A DNA stretch of 13,929 nt from positions 1 to 13,929 of the forward strand of contig URUK01000051.1 in assembly GCA_900551055.1 (NCBI GenBank), given 5' to 3'. Each line of letters begins with the position of its first letter. The first letter of the stretch is position 1. This DNA comes from an uncultured Prevotella sp. (GTDB lineage: Bacteria; Bacteroidota; Bacteroidia; Bacteroidales; Bacteroidaceae). This document shows positions 7,034-13,279 of the stretch, piece by piece. The position numbers and the translations under genes are program-made. A model generated the notes under the pieces. It saw only the letters and a program-made list of their open reading frames with translations, was not told the origin of the DNA and made no database searches.

Positions 7034-7753
7034 ATGAACGAAGACAGACTGTATGAACTGATACGCGAGAAAGAGCAGACGGCCGCCGTCGCCTTCCCCG
7101 CCCTGATGCGCAAGGTGTATGTGTGGATGACGCTGGCCTTGGTGATAACCGGCTTCACGGCCTACGCAGTGGCCAACAGCCCGGGCATAATGACGGCAAT
7201 CATCACCAACCCGATGCTGAAATGGGGGTTGCTTATCGGCGAACTGGCCCTTGTGTGGTACGTCTCGGCGCGCATCGACCGCCTCTCGCTCTCCACGGCA
7301 ACGCTGCTTTTCGTGCTCTACTCGGTGCTTAACGGCGCAACGCTGTCAATCATTTTCTTGGCATACACGATGACATCCATCGCCTCGGTGTTCTTCATCA
7401 CCGCCGGAACGTTCGCCGCCATGTCGCTCGTGGGCTACTTCACGAAGAAAGACCTGTCGGGACTGGGCCGCATCCTGTTCATGGCCCTCATCGGACTCGT
7501 CATCGCCACGCTTGTAAACGTGTTCCTGTTGAAAGACGCGGGCTTCGGCCTTATCGTAAGCTATGTGGGCGTGCTCATCTTCGTCGGCCTTACGGCGTAT
7601 GACACGCAGAAGATAAAGAACATGCTCGTCGAGGCCGACGACGTAAGCGCCGAGGCACAGAAGATAGCCCTGATGGGTGCGCTCGCGCTCTACCTCGACT
7701 TCATCAACCTCTTCCTCTACCTGCTTAGGATATTCGGAAACAGCAGGGAGTAG
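7034..7753 (+). CDS. Bax inhibitor-1 / YccA family integral membrane protein
   Basis: This is a 239-aa inner-membrane protein of the BI-1/YccA (TMBIM) family. Bacterial members are implicated in calcium or proton leak and in modulating membrane proteolysis; the exact role here is unknown. After a short cytoplasmic N-terminus (1-25, acidic and basic), about seven hydrophobic segments are visible, roughly at 27-48, 52-76, 88-110, 114-136, 146-165, 172-189 and 211-234. Between the last two lies the family's typical AYDTQKIKN stretch (188-196), with a final aspartate in LYLDFINLFLYLLRIFG (219-235). ATG at 7034 is preferred over an upstream in-frame ATG at 6908: the extra 42 residues are basic, Cys-containing and overlap the promoter. 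The next gene, argR, has its own promoter, so this is probably a single-gene unit. Confidence 0.93.
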   Translation: MNEDRLYELIREKEQTAAVAFPALMRKVYVWMTLALVITGFTAYAVANSPGIMTAIITNPMLKWGLLIGELALVWYVSARIDRLSLSTATLLFVLYSVLNGATLSIIFLAYTMTSIASVFFITAGTFAAMSLVGYFTKKDLSGLGRILFMALIGLVIATLVNVFLLKDAGFGLIVSYVGVLIFVGLTAYDTQKIKNMLVEADDVSAEAQKIALMGALALYLDFINLFLYLLRIFGNSRE

Positions 7754-7760
7754 TTTTTTT
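7720..7760 (+). terminator. Weak terminator-like hairpin at the end of the BI-1 gene
   Basis: CCTGCT (7720-7725) pairs with AGCAGG (7742-7747) around a 16-base loop. The stop codon and a run of seven T (7754-7760) follow. The stem is short, lies inside the coding end and is six bases from the T-run, so this is only tentative. The large inverted repeat downstream could equally end transcription. Confidence 0.3.
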
Positions 7761-7942
7761 AAGGAGTAAGGAGAGAAGGAGTAGAGTAGTAAGGAGGAAA
7801 GAAGAAGTAGTAAGGAGAGAAGGAGTAAAGGAGTAAGTAGATATGACTTGCTGTAAAGTTATTCAAATATACAGCTCAAAACATATCTACTTACTCCTTT
7901 ACTCCTTCTCTCCTTACTACTTCTTCTTTCCTCCTTACTACT
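7761..7942. repeat. Perfect 61-bp inverted repeat of degenerate purine units (BI-1/argR gap)
   Basis: Bases 7785-7845 are, without a single mismatch, the reverse complement of 7882-7942. A 36-bp loop contains a further stem (GCTGTA 7850-7855 with TACAGC 7870-7875). The arm is purine-rich, made of GTAAGGAG/GAAGGAGTA-type units that recur roughly every 21-23 bp. The same unit type extends left to 7761, just after the BI-1 stop. In RNA this would be a 61-bp duplex, a potential RNase III substrate. It has no coding potential. Confidence 0.93.
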
Positions 7943-7943
7943 T

Positions 7944-7993
7944 CAAAACGGCAAGAAAATATGCAATTTTCTGCATATTTTCTTGCCGTTTTG
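7944..7993. promoter_or_regulatory. Perfect 22-bp inverted repeat upstream of argR
   Basis: Bases 7944-7965 are the exact reverse complement of 7972-7993, with a 6-base loop ATTTTC. The arm reads CAAAACGGCAAGAAAATA plus TGCA. It starts one base after the 61-bp inverted repeat ends. Its right arm contains the TTG (7983-7985) proposed as the argR -33 box, so a protein or cruciform here would affect argR transcription. It does not resemble the ARG box and has no T-run, so a terminator role is unlikely. Confidence 0.8.
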
Positions 7994-8013
7994 AATAAAT
8001 ATCCATATATTTG
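7983..8013 (+). promoter_or_regulatory. argR promoter with overlapping ARG-box-like operator
   Basis: TATATTTG (8006-8013) matches the Bacteroidetes -7 consensus exactly. TTG at 7983-7985 lies 20 bp upstream as a -33 element. Between and over them, TTTGAATAAATATCCATA (7990-8007) matches the E. coli ARG-box pattern WNTGAATWWWWATTCANW with one mismatch (C for T at 8003). The overlap with the -7 box fits repression of argR by its own product. The promoter is well supported. The operator is inferred from an E. coli consensus. Confidence 0.65.
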
Positions 8014-8041
8014 CACCTGTAATTGCATAAAAATACAACAA

Positions 8042-8518
8042 ATGAAATCCAAGGACAACAGGCTGCAAACACTGCGCATGCTCATTTCAAGCCAAGAACT
8101 GTGCTGTCAGGACGACGTGCTCAAGGCTCTTGCCAAGGAGGGCTACAACGTTACGCAGGCCACGCTTAGCCGCGACCTGAAGCAACTCAAGGTGGCAAAA
8201 GCCACCAGCCTGGGCGGAAAGTACTTCTATGTTCTGCCCAACGAAACGATGTACAAACGCGTGGCAAGCCCAAAGACGGCGGCCGAGATGCTGCTTACGT
8301 CGGGCTTCATGTCAATCAATTTCTCGGGCAACATGGGAGTAATAAAGACCCGTCCGGGCTACGCCAGCAGCCTGGCATACAACATCGACAACGGCGGACT
8401 GCCGTCAATCATCGGCACAATAGCCGGAGACGACACAATCTTCATCGTAATGAAGGACGGCGTGACGTACTCCGACGTGATGAACGAACTGCGGAACGTG
8501 ATACCGGACATAAAGTAA
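8042..8518 (+). CDS. argR: Arginine repressor ArgR
   Basis: ArgR is a hexameric, arginine-responsive DNA-binding regulator of arginine genes. The protein is 158 aa, full family length. The N-terminal winged helix (about 1-70) shows the recognition-helix signature VTQATLSRDLKQL (37-49) and the wing YFYVLP (61-66). The C-terminal oligomerisation and arginine-binding domain (about 80-155) contains IKTRPGYASSLAYNID (101-116) and GTIAGDDTIFIVM (125-137), with the Asp-Asp pair of the arginine site. ATG at 8042 is chosen over an in-frame ATG at 7961: the earlier one lies inside the palindrome and upstream of the promoter, whereas this one follows an A-rich leader. It heads the arginine cluster and probably represses it and itself. 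Confidence 0.97.
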   Translation: MKSKDNRLQTLRMLISSQELCCQDDVLKALAKEGYNVTQATLSRDLKQLKVAKATSLGGKYFYVLPNETMYKRVASPKTAAEMLLTSGFMSINFSGNMGVIKTRPGYASSLAYNIDNGGLPSIIGTIAGDDTIFIVMKDGVTYSDVMNELRNVIPDIK

Positions 8519-8629
8519 AAGGTGAGAAGGTGAAAGGGTGAGAAGGTGAGAAAGCCTGCCGTCTGCATGCAGTTTGCAAAGGTAATGGCTTTAACTTCCT
8601 TAACTCCTATAACTTCTTTAACTCCTGAA
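8519..8629. repeat. Octamer repeats flanking the argR-GNAT gap
   Basis: Directly after the argR stop, four octamers of the GGTGAGAA/GGTGAAAG type run from 8521 to 8552. The other end of the gap (8587-8629) is pyrimidine-rich, made of TAACTTCC/TTAACTCC-type units ending five bases before the GNAT ATG. The two tracts differ in sequence, so only short pairing is possible (AAAGCC 8551-8556 with GGCTTT 8587-8592). The purine-then-pyrimidine layout is nevertheless the same as in the fully complementary gaps. Confidence 0.65.
8579..8597 (+). repeat. 19-bp leader motif, copy 1 (upstream of GNAT gene)
   Basis: AAGGTAATGGCTTTAACTT here is identical to 10966-10984 upstream of argC. Both copies are followed by an AACTTC/AACTCC pyrimidine tract and then the start codon. 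It could be a shared leader signal or simply part of the repeat system. Confidence 0.6.
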
Positions 8630-8634
8630 AAGAA

Positions 8635-9228
8635 ATGGAAGAAATAACAGTCTTAGTGGCCGACGCCTCGCACGAGAAGTACGTTGACACCATACTCGAC
8701 ACCATGGCCGCTGCGGCCAAGGTGCGCGGCACGGGCATCGCCCGGCGCTCACATGATTACCTGGCTACCAAGATGCGCGAGACGAAGGCCGTCATAGCCC
8801 TTGCCGGCGACCGCTTCGCCGGCTTCAGCTACATCGAGACGTGGGGGAACAAGCACTATGTCACCACGTCGGGACTTATCGTTCATCCCGACTTCCGCGG
8901 CTTGGGCGTGTCGAAACGCATAAAGGACATGACCTTCACGCTGGCGCGCACACGCTGGCCGCAGGCCAAGATATTCAGCCTTACCAGCGGTTCGGCGGTG
9001 ATGAAGATGAACACCCAGCTCGGTTACGTGCCCGTTACCTTTGCCGACCTTACCGACGACGAGGCTTTCTGGCGCGGCTGCGACGGTTGCATAAACGTCG
9101 ATGTGCTCAAACGCACGGGCCGGCGCTACTGCATCTGCACCGGCATGCTTTACGACCCGGCGGAGCACAGGGGCGAACCTACGCCCATAGAGCTGCCCGA
9201 GGAAGTGATGAGAAGGATTGGAAAGTAA
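8635..9228 (+). CDS. GNAT-family acyltransferase in the arginine cluster, candidate N-acylglutamate synthase
   Basis: The protein has 197 aa. A GCN5-related acyltransferase core is visible: VTTSGLIVHPDFRGLGVSKRIKD (76-98), with the acyl-CoA-binding RGLGVS loop at 88-93, and a later SLTSGSAVMKMNTQLGYVPV stretch (115-134) matching the last strands of the fold. The C-terminal part is unusual: Cys149-x-x-Cys152 and Cys166-x-Cys168 (GCDGC and YCICTGML) could form a metal-binding site. It sits between argR and argG, and no other enzyme here performs the first step of the pathway, acylation of glutamate. Bacteroides makes arginine through N-succinylated intermediates, so the donor could be succinyl-CoA; that is inference. 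A protein acetylase or another amino-acid acyltransferase remains possible. The start is the first in-frame ATG, after a pyrimidine-rich leader. Confidence 0.85.
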   Translation: MEEITVLVADASHEKYVDTILDTMAAAAKVRGTGIARRSHDYLATKMRETKAVIALAGDRFAGFSYIETWGNKHYVTTSGLIVHPDFRGLGVSKRIKDMTFTLARTRWPQAKIFSLTSGSAVMKMNTQLGYVPVTFADLTDDEAFWRGCDGCINVDVLKRTGRRYCICTGMLYDPAEHRGEPTPIELPEEVMRRIGK

Positions 9229-9237
9229 AACCAGGGC

Positions 9238-9269
9238 AGCCCCTACCCAACCTCCCCGAGGGGAGGTGG
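9238..9269. repeat. Single GC-rich module after the GNAT gene
   Basis: This is a diverged copy of the 32-bp module, with the intact palindrome CCTCCCCGAGGGGAGG at 9251-9266. It begins ten bases after the GNAT stop. A second octet-like GGAAGTGGGG follows, so the outer ends can pair partly with AGCCCCTACCC. Confidence 0.75.
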
Positions 9270-9298
9270 AAGTGGGGAAAGGATAGGAAAGTAATTTA

Positions 9299-9447
9299 GG
9301 AGTTAAGAAGTAATGGAGTAAAGGAGTTAAGACAAATGTTTTGTTGGATTAAGTCCATTTATTCGACTTATTCGGCTAATCTGTCCTATTGCAGTCAAAT
9401 GACAAGTCATTCGTCTTAACTCCTTTACTACATAACTCCTTAACTCC
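9299..9447. repeat. Inverted repeat of GGAGTTAAG-type units in the GNAT-argG gap
   Basis: Bases 9299-9333 match the reverse complement of 9413-9447 at 32 of 35 positions; the inner 17 bp (AGTAAAGGAGTTAAGAC) are perfect. Within each arm GGAGTTAAG occurs twice, 24 bp apart. The loop of 79 bases is ordinary sequence and contains a smaller inverted repeat, AATGAC-AA-GTCATT. The purine arm follows the GNAT gene and its GC-rich module, and the pyrimidine arm ends 26 bases before the argG ATG. No convincing promoter or ARG box was seen in the gap. Confidence 0.88.
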
Positions 9448-9473
9448 CATAAAAAATAAAAAAACAAACGATT

Positions 9474-10676
9474 ATGCCAGACAAGAAGAAAGTGGTTGTG
9501 GCCTTCTCCGGGGGGCTTGACACATCCTACACGGTGATGAAACTGTCGCACGACATGGGCTACGAGGTATACGCCGCGTGCGCAAACACGGGCGGATTCA
9601 GCCCCGAACAGCTGAAAAAGAACGAGGAGAACGCCTACAAACTGGGCGCGAAGGAGTATGTCACGCTCGACGTAACGCATGAATACTACGAGAAAAGCCT
9701 CAAGTACATGATATTCGGCAACGTGCTCCGAAACAACTGCTACCCCATATCGGTGTCGTCGGAACGCATCTTCCAGGCCATTGCCATAGCCCGTTACGCC
9801 AAGCAGATAGGCGCTGACGCCATAGCACACGGCTCCACCGGCGCGGGCAACGACCAGATACGTTTCGACATGACTTTCCTCGTGATGGCGCCGGGGGTGG
9901 AAATCATCACGCTGACGCGCGACAAGGCGCTGTCGCGCAAGGAAGAGGTTGACTACCTCAACGCCCACGGTTTCACGGCAGACTTCGCAAAACTGAAATA
10001 CAGCTACAACGTAGGCATCTGGGGGACGAGCATCTGCGGCGGCGAGCTGCTCGACTCGGCGCAGGGGCTTCCGGAAGAGGCGTACCTTAAACACGTGACC
10101 CGGCACGACGAGAGCGAGCTGCGCATAGAGTTCAGCAAGGGTGAAATCACAGCCGTGAACGGCGAGAAATTCGACGACAAGGTAAAGGCCATACAGCGCA
10201 TCGAGGAGCTTGGCGCAGCCTACGGCATAGGCCGCGACTGCAACGTCGGCGACACAATCATAGGCATAAAGGGCCGTGTAGGCTTCGAGGCCGCTGCCCC
10301 CAAGCTGATAATCGAAGCTCACCGCATGCTCGAGAAGTACACTCTGAGCAAGTGGCAGCAGTACTGGAAAGACCAGGTTGCCAACTGGTATGGCATGTTC
10401 CTGCACGAAAGCCAGTACCTGGAACCCGTCATGCCCGACATCGAGGCCATGCTTACCAGCAGCCAGCGCAACGTCAACGGCACGGCGATACTGAAGCTCC
10501 GCCCCCTCGGCTTCGAGTGCGTGGGCGTGGATTCGCCCGACGATTTGCTCAAGTCGAAGCTCGGAGAGTACGGCGAGATGCAGCACGGCTGGACGGCGGA
10601 AGAGGCCAAGGGCTTCATCAAGGTGCTGTCAACGCCGTTAAGGGTGTATTATGGAATACATGGGGAGGAAAGATAA
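9474..10676 (+). CDS. argG: Argininosuccinate synthase
   Basis: ArgG joins citrulline and aspartate, using ATP, to make argininosuccinate, the next-to-last step of arginine synthesis. The protein is 400 aa, full length. The ATP-binding PP-loop reads VVVAFSGGLDTSYT (7-20). The substrate-binding motif AHGSTGAGNDQIRFD (118-132) corresponds to the family's AHGxTGxGNDQxRF. The C-terminal synthetase/tetramerisation domain fills 180-400. The ATG follows a very A-rich leader (CATAAAAAATAAAAAAACAA), typical of Bacteroidetes. argH, which completes the pathway, is not in the window. The stop codon TAA shares two bases with the following GC-rich module. A long antisense open frame exists but is a shadow. 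Confidence 0.98.
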   Translation: MPDKKKVVVAFSGGLDTSYTVMKLSHDMGYEVYAACANTGGFSPEQLKKNEENAYKLGAKEYVTLDVTHEYYEKSLKYMIFGNVLRNNCYPISVSSERIFQAIAIARYAKQIGADAIAHGSTGAGNDQIRFDMTFLVMAPGVEIITLTRDKALSRKEEVDYLNAHGFTADFAKLKYSYNVGIWGTSICGGELLDSAQGLPEEAYLKHVTRHDESELRIEFSKGEITAVNGEKFDDKVKAIQRIEELGAAYGIGRDCNVGDTIIGIKGRVGFEAAAPKLIIEAHRMLEKYTLSKWQQYWKDQVANWYGMFLHESQYLEPVMPDIEAMLTSSQRNVNGTAILKLRPLGFECVGVDSPDDLLKSKLGEYGEMQHGWTAEEAKGFIKVLSTPLRVYYGIHGEER

Positions 10677-10706
10677 GCCCCTCCCCAACCCTCCCGAGGG
10701 AGGGGG
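10675..10706. repeat. Single GC-rich 32-bp module overlapping the argG stop
   Basis: The module starts with the AA of the argG TAA codon. It is identical over 32 bases to the reverse complement of 6669-6700. The centre CCCTCCCGAGGGAGGG is palindromic. Confidence 0.85.
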
Positions 10707-10819
10707 ATTGGCAGGCTTTCGCCGGTTATTGGTATTGGCCCTATAAGCCTTATAAGTCCTATTCACCCAATAAAAATCCAACCCTTGCCAACCTGCTGAT
10801 AATCAGCGGCTTTGCAAAA

Positions 10820-10905
10820 GGCCGTCTTTCAGGCTCTAAAAGGTGGCCTTTTGGCCTGCAAAAGGCCACCTTTTACCTTCCAAAACACGGCCTTTCGGAA
10901 AACGG
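10820..10905. repeat. GGCC-centred tandem array, 22-bp period (locus 3), with perfect 17-bp hairpin
   Basis: Three 22-bp units (10820-10841, 10842-10863, 10864-10885) and a partial fourth lie inside the argG-argC gap. Within them, TAAAAGGTGGCCTTTTG (10837-10853) is exactly complementary to 10859-10875 around a 5-base loop GCCTG. There is no T-run, so a simple terminator is unlikely. Together with the GC-rich module and the 19-bp leader motif it fills most of this 381-bp gap; no gene is seen in it. Confidence 0.85.
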
Positions 10906-10965
10906 GCGGCGGCATCCTTTACAGCATTTGTCCAGACACCTTTACTTCATAGCCCCCTAACTTCC

Positions 10966-10984
10966 AAGGTAATGGCTTTAACTT
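10966..10984 (+). repeat. 19-bp leader motif, copy 2 (upstream of argC)
   Basis: AAGGTAATGGCTTTAACTT is identical to 8579-8597. After it, a short insert with a small hairpin (GCTCGCGGAGC, 10990-11000) interrupts the pyrimidine tract. The tract then resumes as TTCTTTAACTTCTCTAACTCC before the argC leader. Confidence 0.6.
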
Positions 10985-11057
10985 TTTAGCTCGCGGAGCG
11001 GGCGATGACTTCTTTAACTTCTCTAACTCCTTTATAAAAATTAAAAACAAAGCTAAC

Positions 11058-12023
11058 ATGAAAATAGGTATCCTTGGCGGAGCGGGCTACACCGGCGGCG
11101 AGCTGCTGCGCCTTCTGCTCAACCATCCGCAGGCGGAAATCGTCTTCGTCAACAGCGAGAGCAACGCCGGAAACCCCGTGACCGACGTTCACGAGGGGCT
11201 TTACGGCGACACGGAGCTGCGCTTTACCGACGCGATGCCGCTCGACGAGGTTGACGTTCTCTTCTTCTGCTTCGGCCACGGAAAGAGCCGCCAGTTCCTC
11301 GACGGGCACAGCGTGCCCGGCAATGTGAAGATAATTGACCTTGCGCAGGACTTCCGCCTTGCCGCCGAAGGCAACGACTTCGTTTACGGCCTGCCCGAAA
11401 TCAACCGCAGCCGCATAGCCTCGGCGCAGCATGTGGCCAACCCCGGATGCTTCGCCACGTGCATACAGCTCGGCCTTCTGCCTGCGGCCAGGATGGGGCT
11501 GCTCACGGAAGACGTGGCCGTCAACGCCATAACGGGCAGCACCGGGGCAGGACAGAAGCCCGGAGCGACGACACACTTCAGCTGGCGCGCCGGCAACATG
11601 AGCATATACAAGCCCTTCACCCACCAGCATGTGCCCGAAATACGCCAGAGCCTGACGCAGCTTCAGGGCGCGCCCGTCGGCTCGATAGACTTCATTCCAT
11701 ACCGCGGCCCCTTCGCGCGCGGCATCTTCGCCACCTCCGTAGTGCGCACCCGGAAGCCCGTGGAGGAAATCATCGAGGGCTACAAGGCGTTCTACCGCGA
11801 CGAGCCTTTCACCCACTACATCGACAAACCCATAGACATGAAGCAGGCGGTGAACACCAACAAATGCCTCGTTCACTGCGAGAAGTACGGCGACAAGCTG
11901 CTCATAACATCCTGCATCGACAACCTGCTGAAGGGCGCCGTGGGGCAGGCCGTGCAGAACATGAACATCATGTTTGGTGTGGAAGAGGGCACTGGGCTTA
12001 GGCTAAAGGCATCGGCGTTCTAA
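11058..12023 (+). CDS. argC: N-acyl-gamma-glutamyl-phosphate reductase
   Basis: ArgC reduces N-acylglutamyl phosphate to the semialdehyde with NADPH, the third step of the acylated half of arginine synthesis. The protein is 321 aa. The Rossmann fold begins at the first residue, with MKIGILGGAGYTGGELLRLL (GxxGxxG at 4-10). The catalytic cysteine is Cys131 in VANPGCFATC. A glycine-rich STGAGQKPG (161-169) and a histidine-bearing THQHVPEI (188-195) complete the active-site region. The start follows an A-rich leader and gives the expected N-terminus. Bacteroides enzymes act on N-succinyl substrates, so the family name N-acetyl may be inaccurate here. argB, which makes the substrate, is not in the window. 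Confidence 0.97.
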   Translation: MKIGILGGAGYTGGELLRLLLNHPQAEIVFVNSESNAGNPVTDVHEGLYGDTELRFTDAMPLDEVDVLFFCFGHGKSRQFLDGHSVPGNVKIIDLAQDFRLAAEGNDFVYGLPEINRSRIASAQHVANPGCFATCIQLGLLPAARMGLLTEDVAVNAITGSTGAGQKPGATTHFSWRAGNMSIYKPFTHQHVPEIRQSLTQLQGAPVGSIDFIPYRGPFARGIFATSVVRTRKPVEEIIEGYKAFYRDEPFTHYIDKPIDMKQAVNTNKCLVHCEKYGDKLLITSCIDNLLKGAVGQAVQNMNIMFGVEEGTGLRLKASAF

Positions 12024-12025
12024 AT

Positions 12026-12127
12026 AAAAGCCCCCTCCCGACCTCCCCGAGGGGAGGGGCTTGGCTTGTATCAGCAACATAAGGTAACTGAAACCCCTCC
12101 CCTCGGGGAGGCCGGGAGGGGGCTTGC
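12026..12127. repeat. Paired GC-rich 32-bp modules in the argC-argD gap
   Basis: Modules 12028-12059 and 12094-12125 are inverted copies matching at 31 of 32 positions, with a 34-bp loop. The left one is identical to 4714-4745 in the rimP operon. The element begins three bases after the argC stop and ends about ten bases before the argD ATG, so it occupies the entire gap. The right end is followed by CTTTTTTATT, so a terminator or attenuator role ahead of argD is possible. Confidence 0.88.
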
Positions 12128-12136
12128 TTTTTTATT

Positions 12137-13279
12137 ATGAACTTATTTGACGTTTATCCCCTCTTTGACGTCAACATCGTCAAAGGCAAGGGCTGCTCCG
12201 TTTGGGACGACAAGGGGCAGGAATATTTAGACCTTTACGGCGGACACGCCGTCATTAGCATAGGTCATTGCCATCCCCATTATGTAGAGAAAGTCACCGA
12301 ACAGCTTAACACGCTCGGCTTTTACAGCAACTCTGTGGTAAATACGTTGCAGCGGCAGCTGGCCGAACGCCTGGGCAAGGCGTGCGGATACGACGATTAC
12401 CAGCTGTTTCTCGTCAATAGCGGAGCCGAGGCCAACGAGAACGCATTGAAGCTGGCGTCGTTCAAGACGGGGCGCACGCGCATCCTGTCGGCCGCCAAAG
12501 CCTTCCACGGACGCACGTCGCTGGCCGTCGAGGCGACCGACAATCCTAAGATAATAGCGCCTGTCAACGCCAACGGCCACGTTACTTACCTGCCACTGAA
12601 CGACCTTGCGGCGTGGGAGGCGGAGCTAAGCAAGGGCGACGTCTGCGCCTGCATAATAGAATGCATACAGGGAGTGGGCGGCATAAAGCTCGTCAGCGAG
12701 GACTTTGCACGCGGCCTCTCGGCGGCCTGCAAGCGGCACGGGGCGGTGCTGATATGCGACGAGATACAGTGCGGCTACGGCCGTTCGGGCAAGTTCTTCG
12801 CCCACCAGTGGCTCGGCATACGCCCCGACCTGATTACCGTTGCGAAAGGTATTGCCAACGGCTTCCCCATGGGCGCGGTGCTCATTTCGCCCGACTTCAA
12901 GCCCGAATACGGCCAACTGGGCACCACGTTCGGCGGTAACCACCTCGGCTGCGCCGCCGCACTGGCCGTGCTCGACGTGATGGAGAGCGAGCATCTGGTT
13001 GACAACGCACGCGAGACCGGCAGTTACCTGACGGACAGACTGCTTGAACTGAAGGCCACTGAGCCTCGCATCACCGACGTGAGAGGACGCGGACTGATGA
13101 TTGGCATCGACCTCGCCATACCGCACAAGGAACTGCGCAGCAGGCTCGTTTACCAGGAACACTGCTTCACCGGCTGCGCATCTGCGAACATCCTGCGCCT
13201 GCTGCCGCCGCTGACGTTCACCAAGGCGATGGCCGACGACTTCATCCTGCGCCTGAAAAGGGCGTTCGCTGCTGTTTAG
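12137..13279 (+). CDS. argD: Acetylornithine/succinylornithine aminotransferase (PLP enzyme)
   Basis: ArgD transfers an amino group from glutamate to the N-acylglutamate semialdehyde, giving N-acylornithine. It is a fold-type I, class III aminotransferase of 380 aa. Visible motifs: DLYGGHAVISIGHCHP (32-47), the phosphate-binding NSGAEAN (94-100), AFHGRT (122-127), the PLP-ring aspartate in DEIQCGYGRSG (208-218), and the Schiff-base lysine Lys237 in TVAKGIANGFPMGA. The late GTTFGGN motif provides further PLP contact. It is the last gene of the cluster. The first 15 codons are less GC-rich than the rest, but the N-terminus is normal for the family. A succinylated substrate is likely by analogy with Bacteroides. 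The TAG stop lies at the very edge of the following inverted repeat. Confidence 0.96.
   Translation: MNLFDVYPLFDVNIVKGKGCSVWDDKGQEYLDLYGGHAVISIGHCHPHYVEKVTEQLNTLGFYSNSVVNTLQRQLAERLGKACGYDDYQLFLVNSGAEANENALKLASFKTGRTRILSAAKAFHGRTSLAVEATDNPKIIAPVNANGHVTYLPLNDLAAWEAELSKGDVCACIIECIQGVGGIKLVSEDFARGLSAACKRHGAVLICDEIQCGYGRSGKFFAHQWLGIRPDLITVAKGIANGFPMGAVLISPDFKPEYGQLGTTFGGNHLGCAAALAVLDVMESEHLVDNARETGSYLTDRLLELKATEPRITDVRGRGLMIGIDLAIPHKELRSRLVYQEHCFTGCASANILRLLPPLTFTKAMADDFILRLKRAFAAV

Noticed and set aside
7961..8041. Upstream in-frame extension of ArgR
   Set aside because: It would start inside the 22-bp palindrome and upstream of the predicted transcription start. The ATG at 8042 gives the normal length of 158 aa.
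8577..8584. Minus-strand promoter (TACCTTTG) in the argR-GNAT gap
   Set aside because: The -7 match is exact, but no TTTG lies 20 bp upstream on that strand and there is no minus-strand gene to serve. It is part of the repeated leader sequence.
9393..9410. AATGAC-AA-GTCATT as an ARG box for argG
   Set aside because: It is palindromic, but its half-site spacing does not fit the TGAAT-4-ATTCA pattern, and no promoter boxes were found around it.
9327..10586. 419-codon open frame antisense to argG
   Set aside because: It is a shadow of the GC-rich argG coding frame, with a Val/Leu/Ala/His-rich composition and no family motif. The sense frame has all argininosuccinate synthase motifs.
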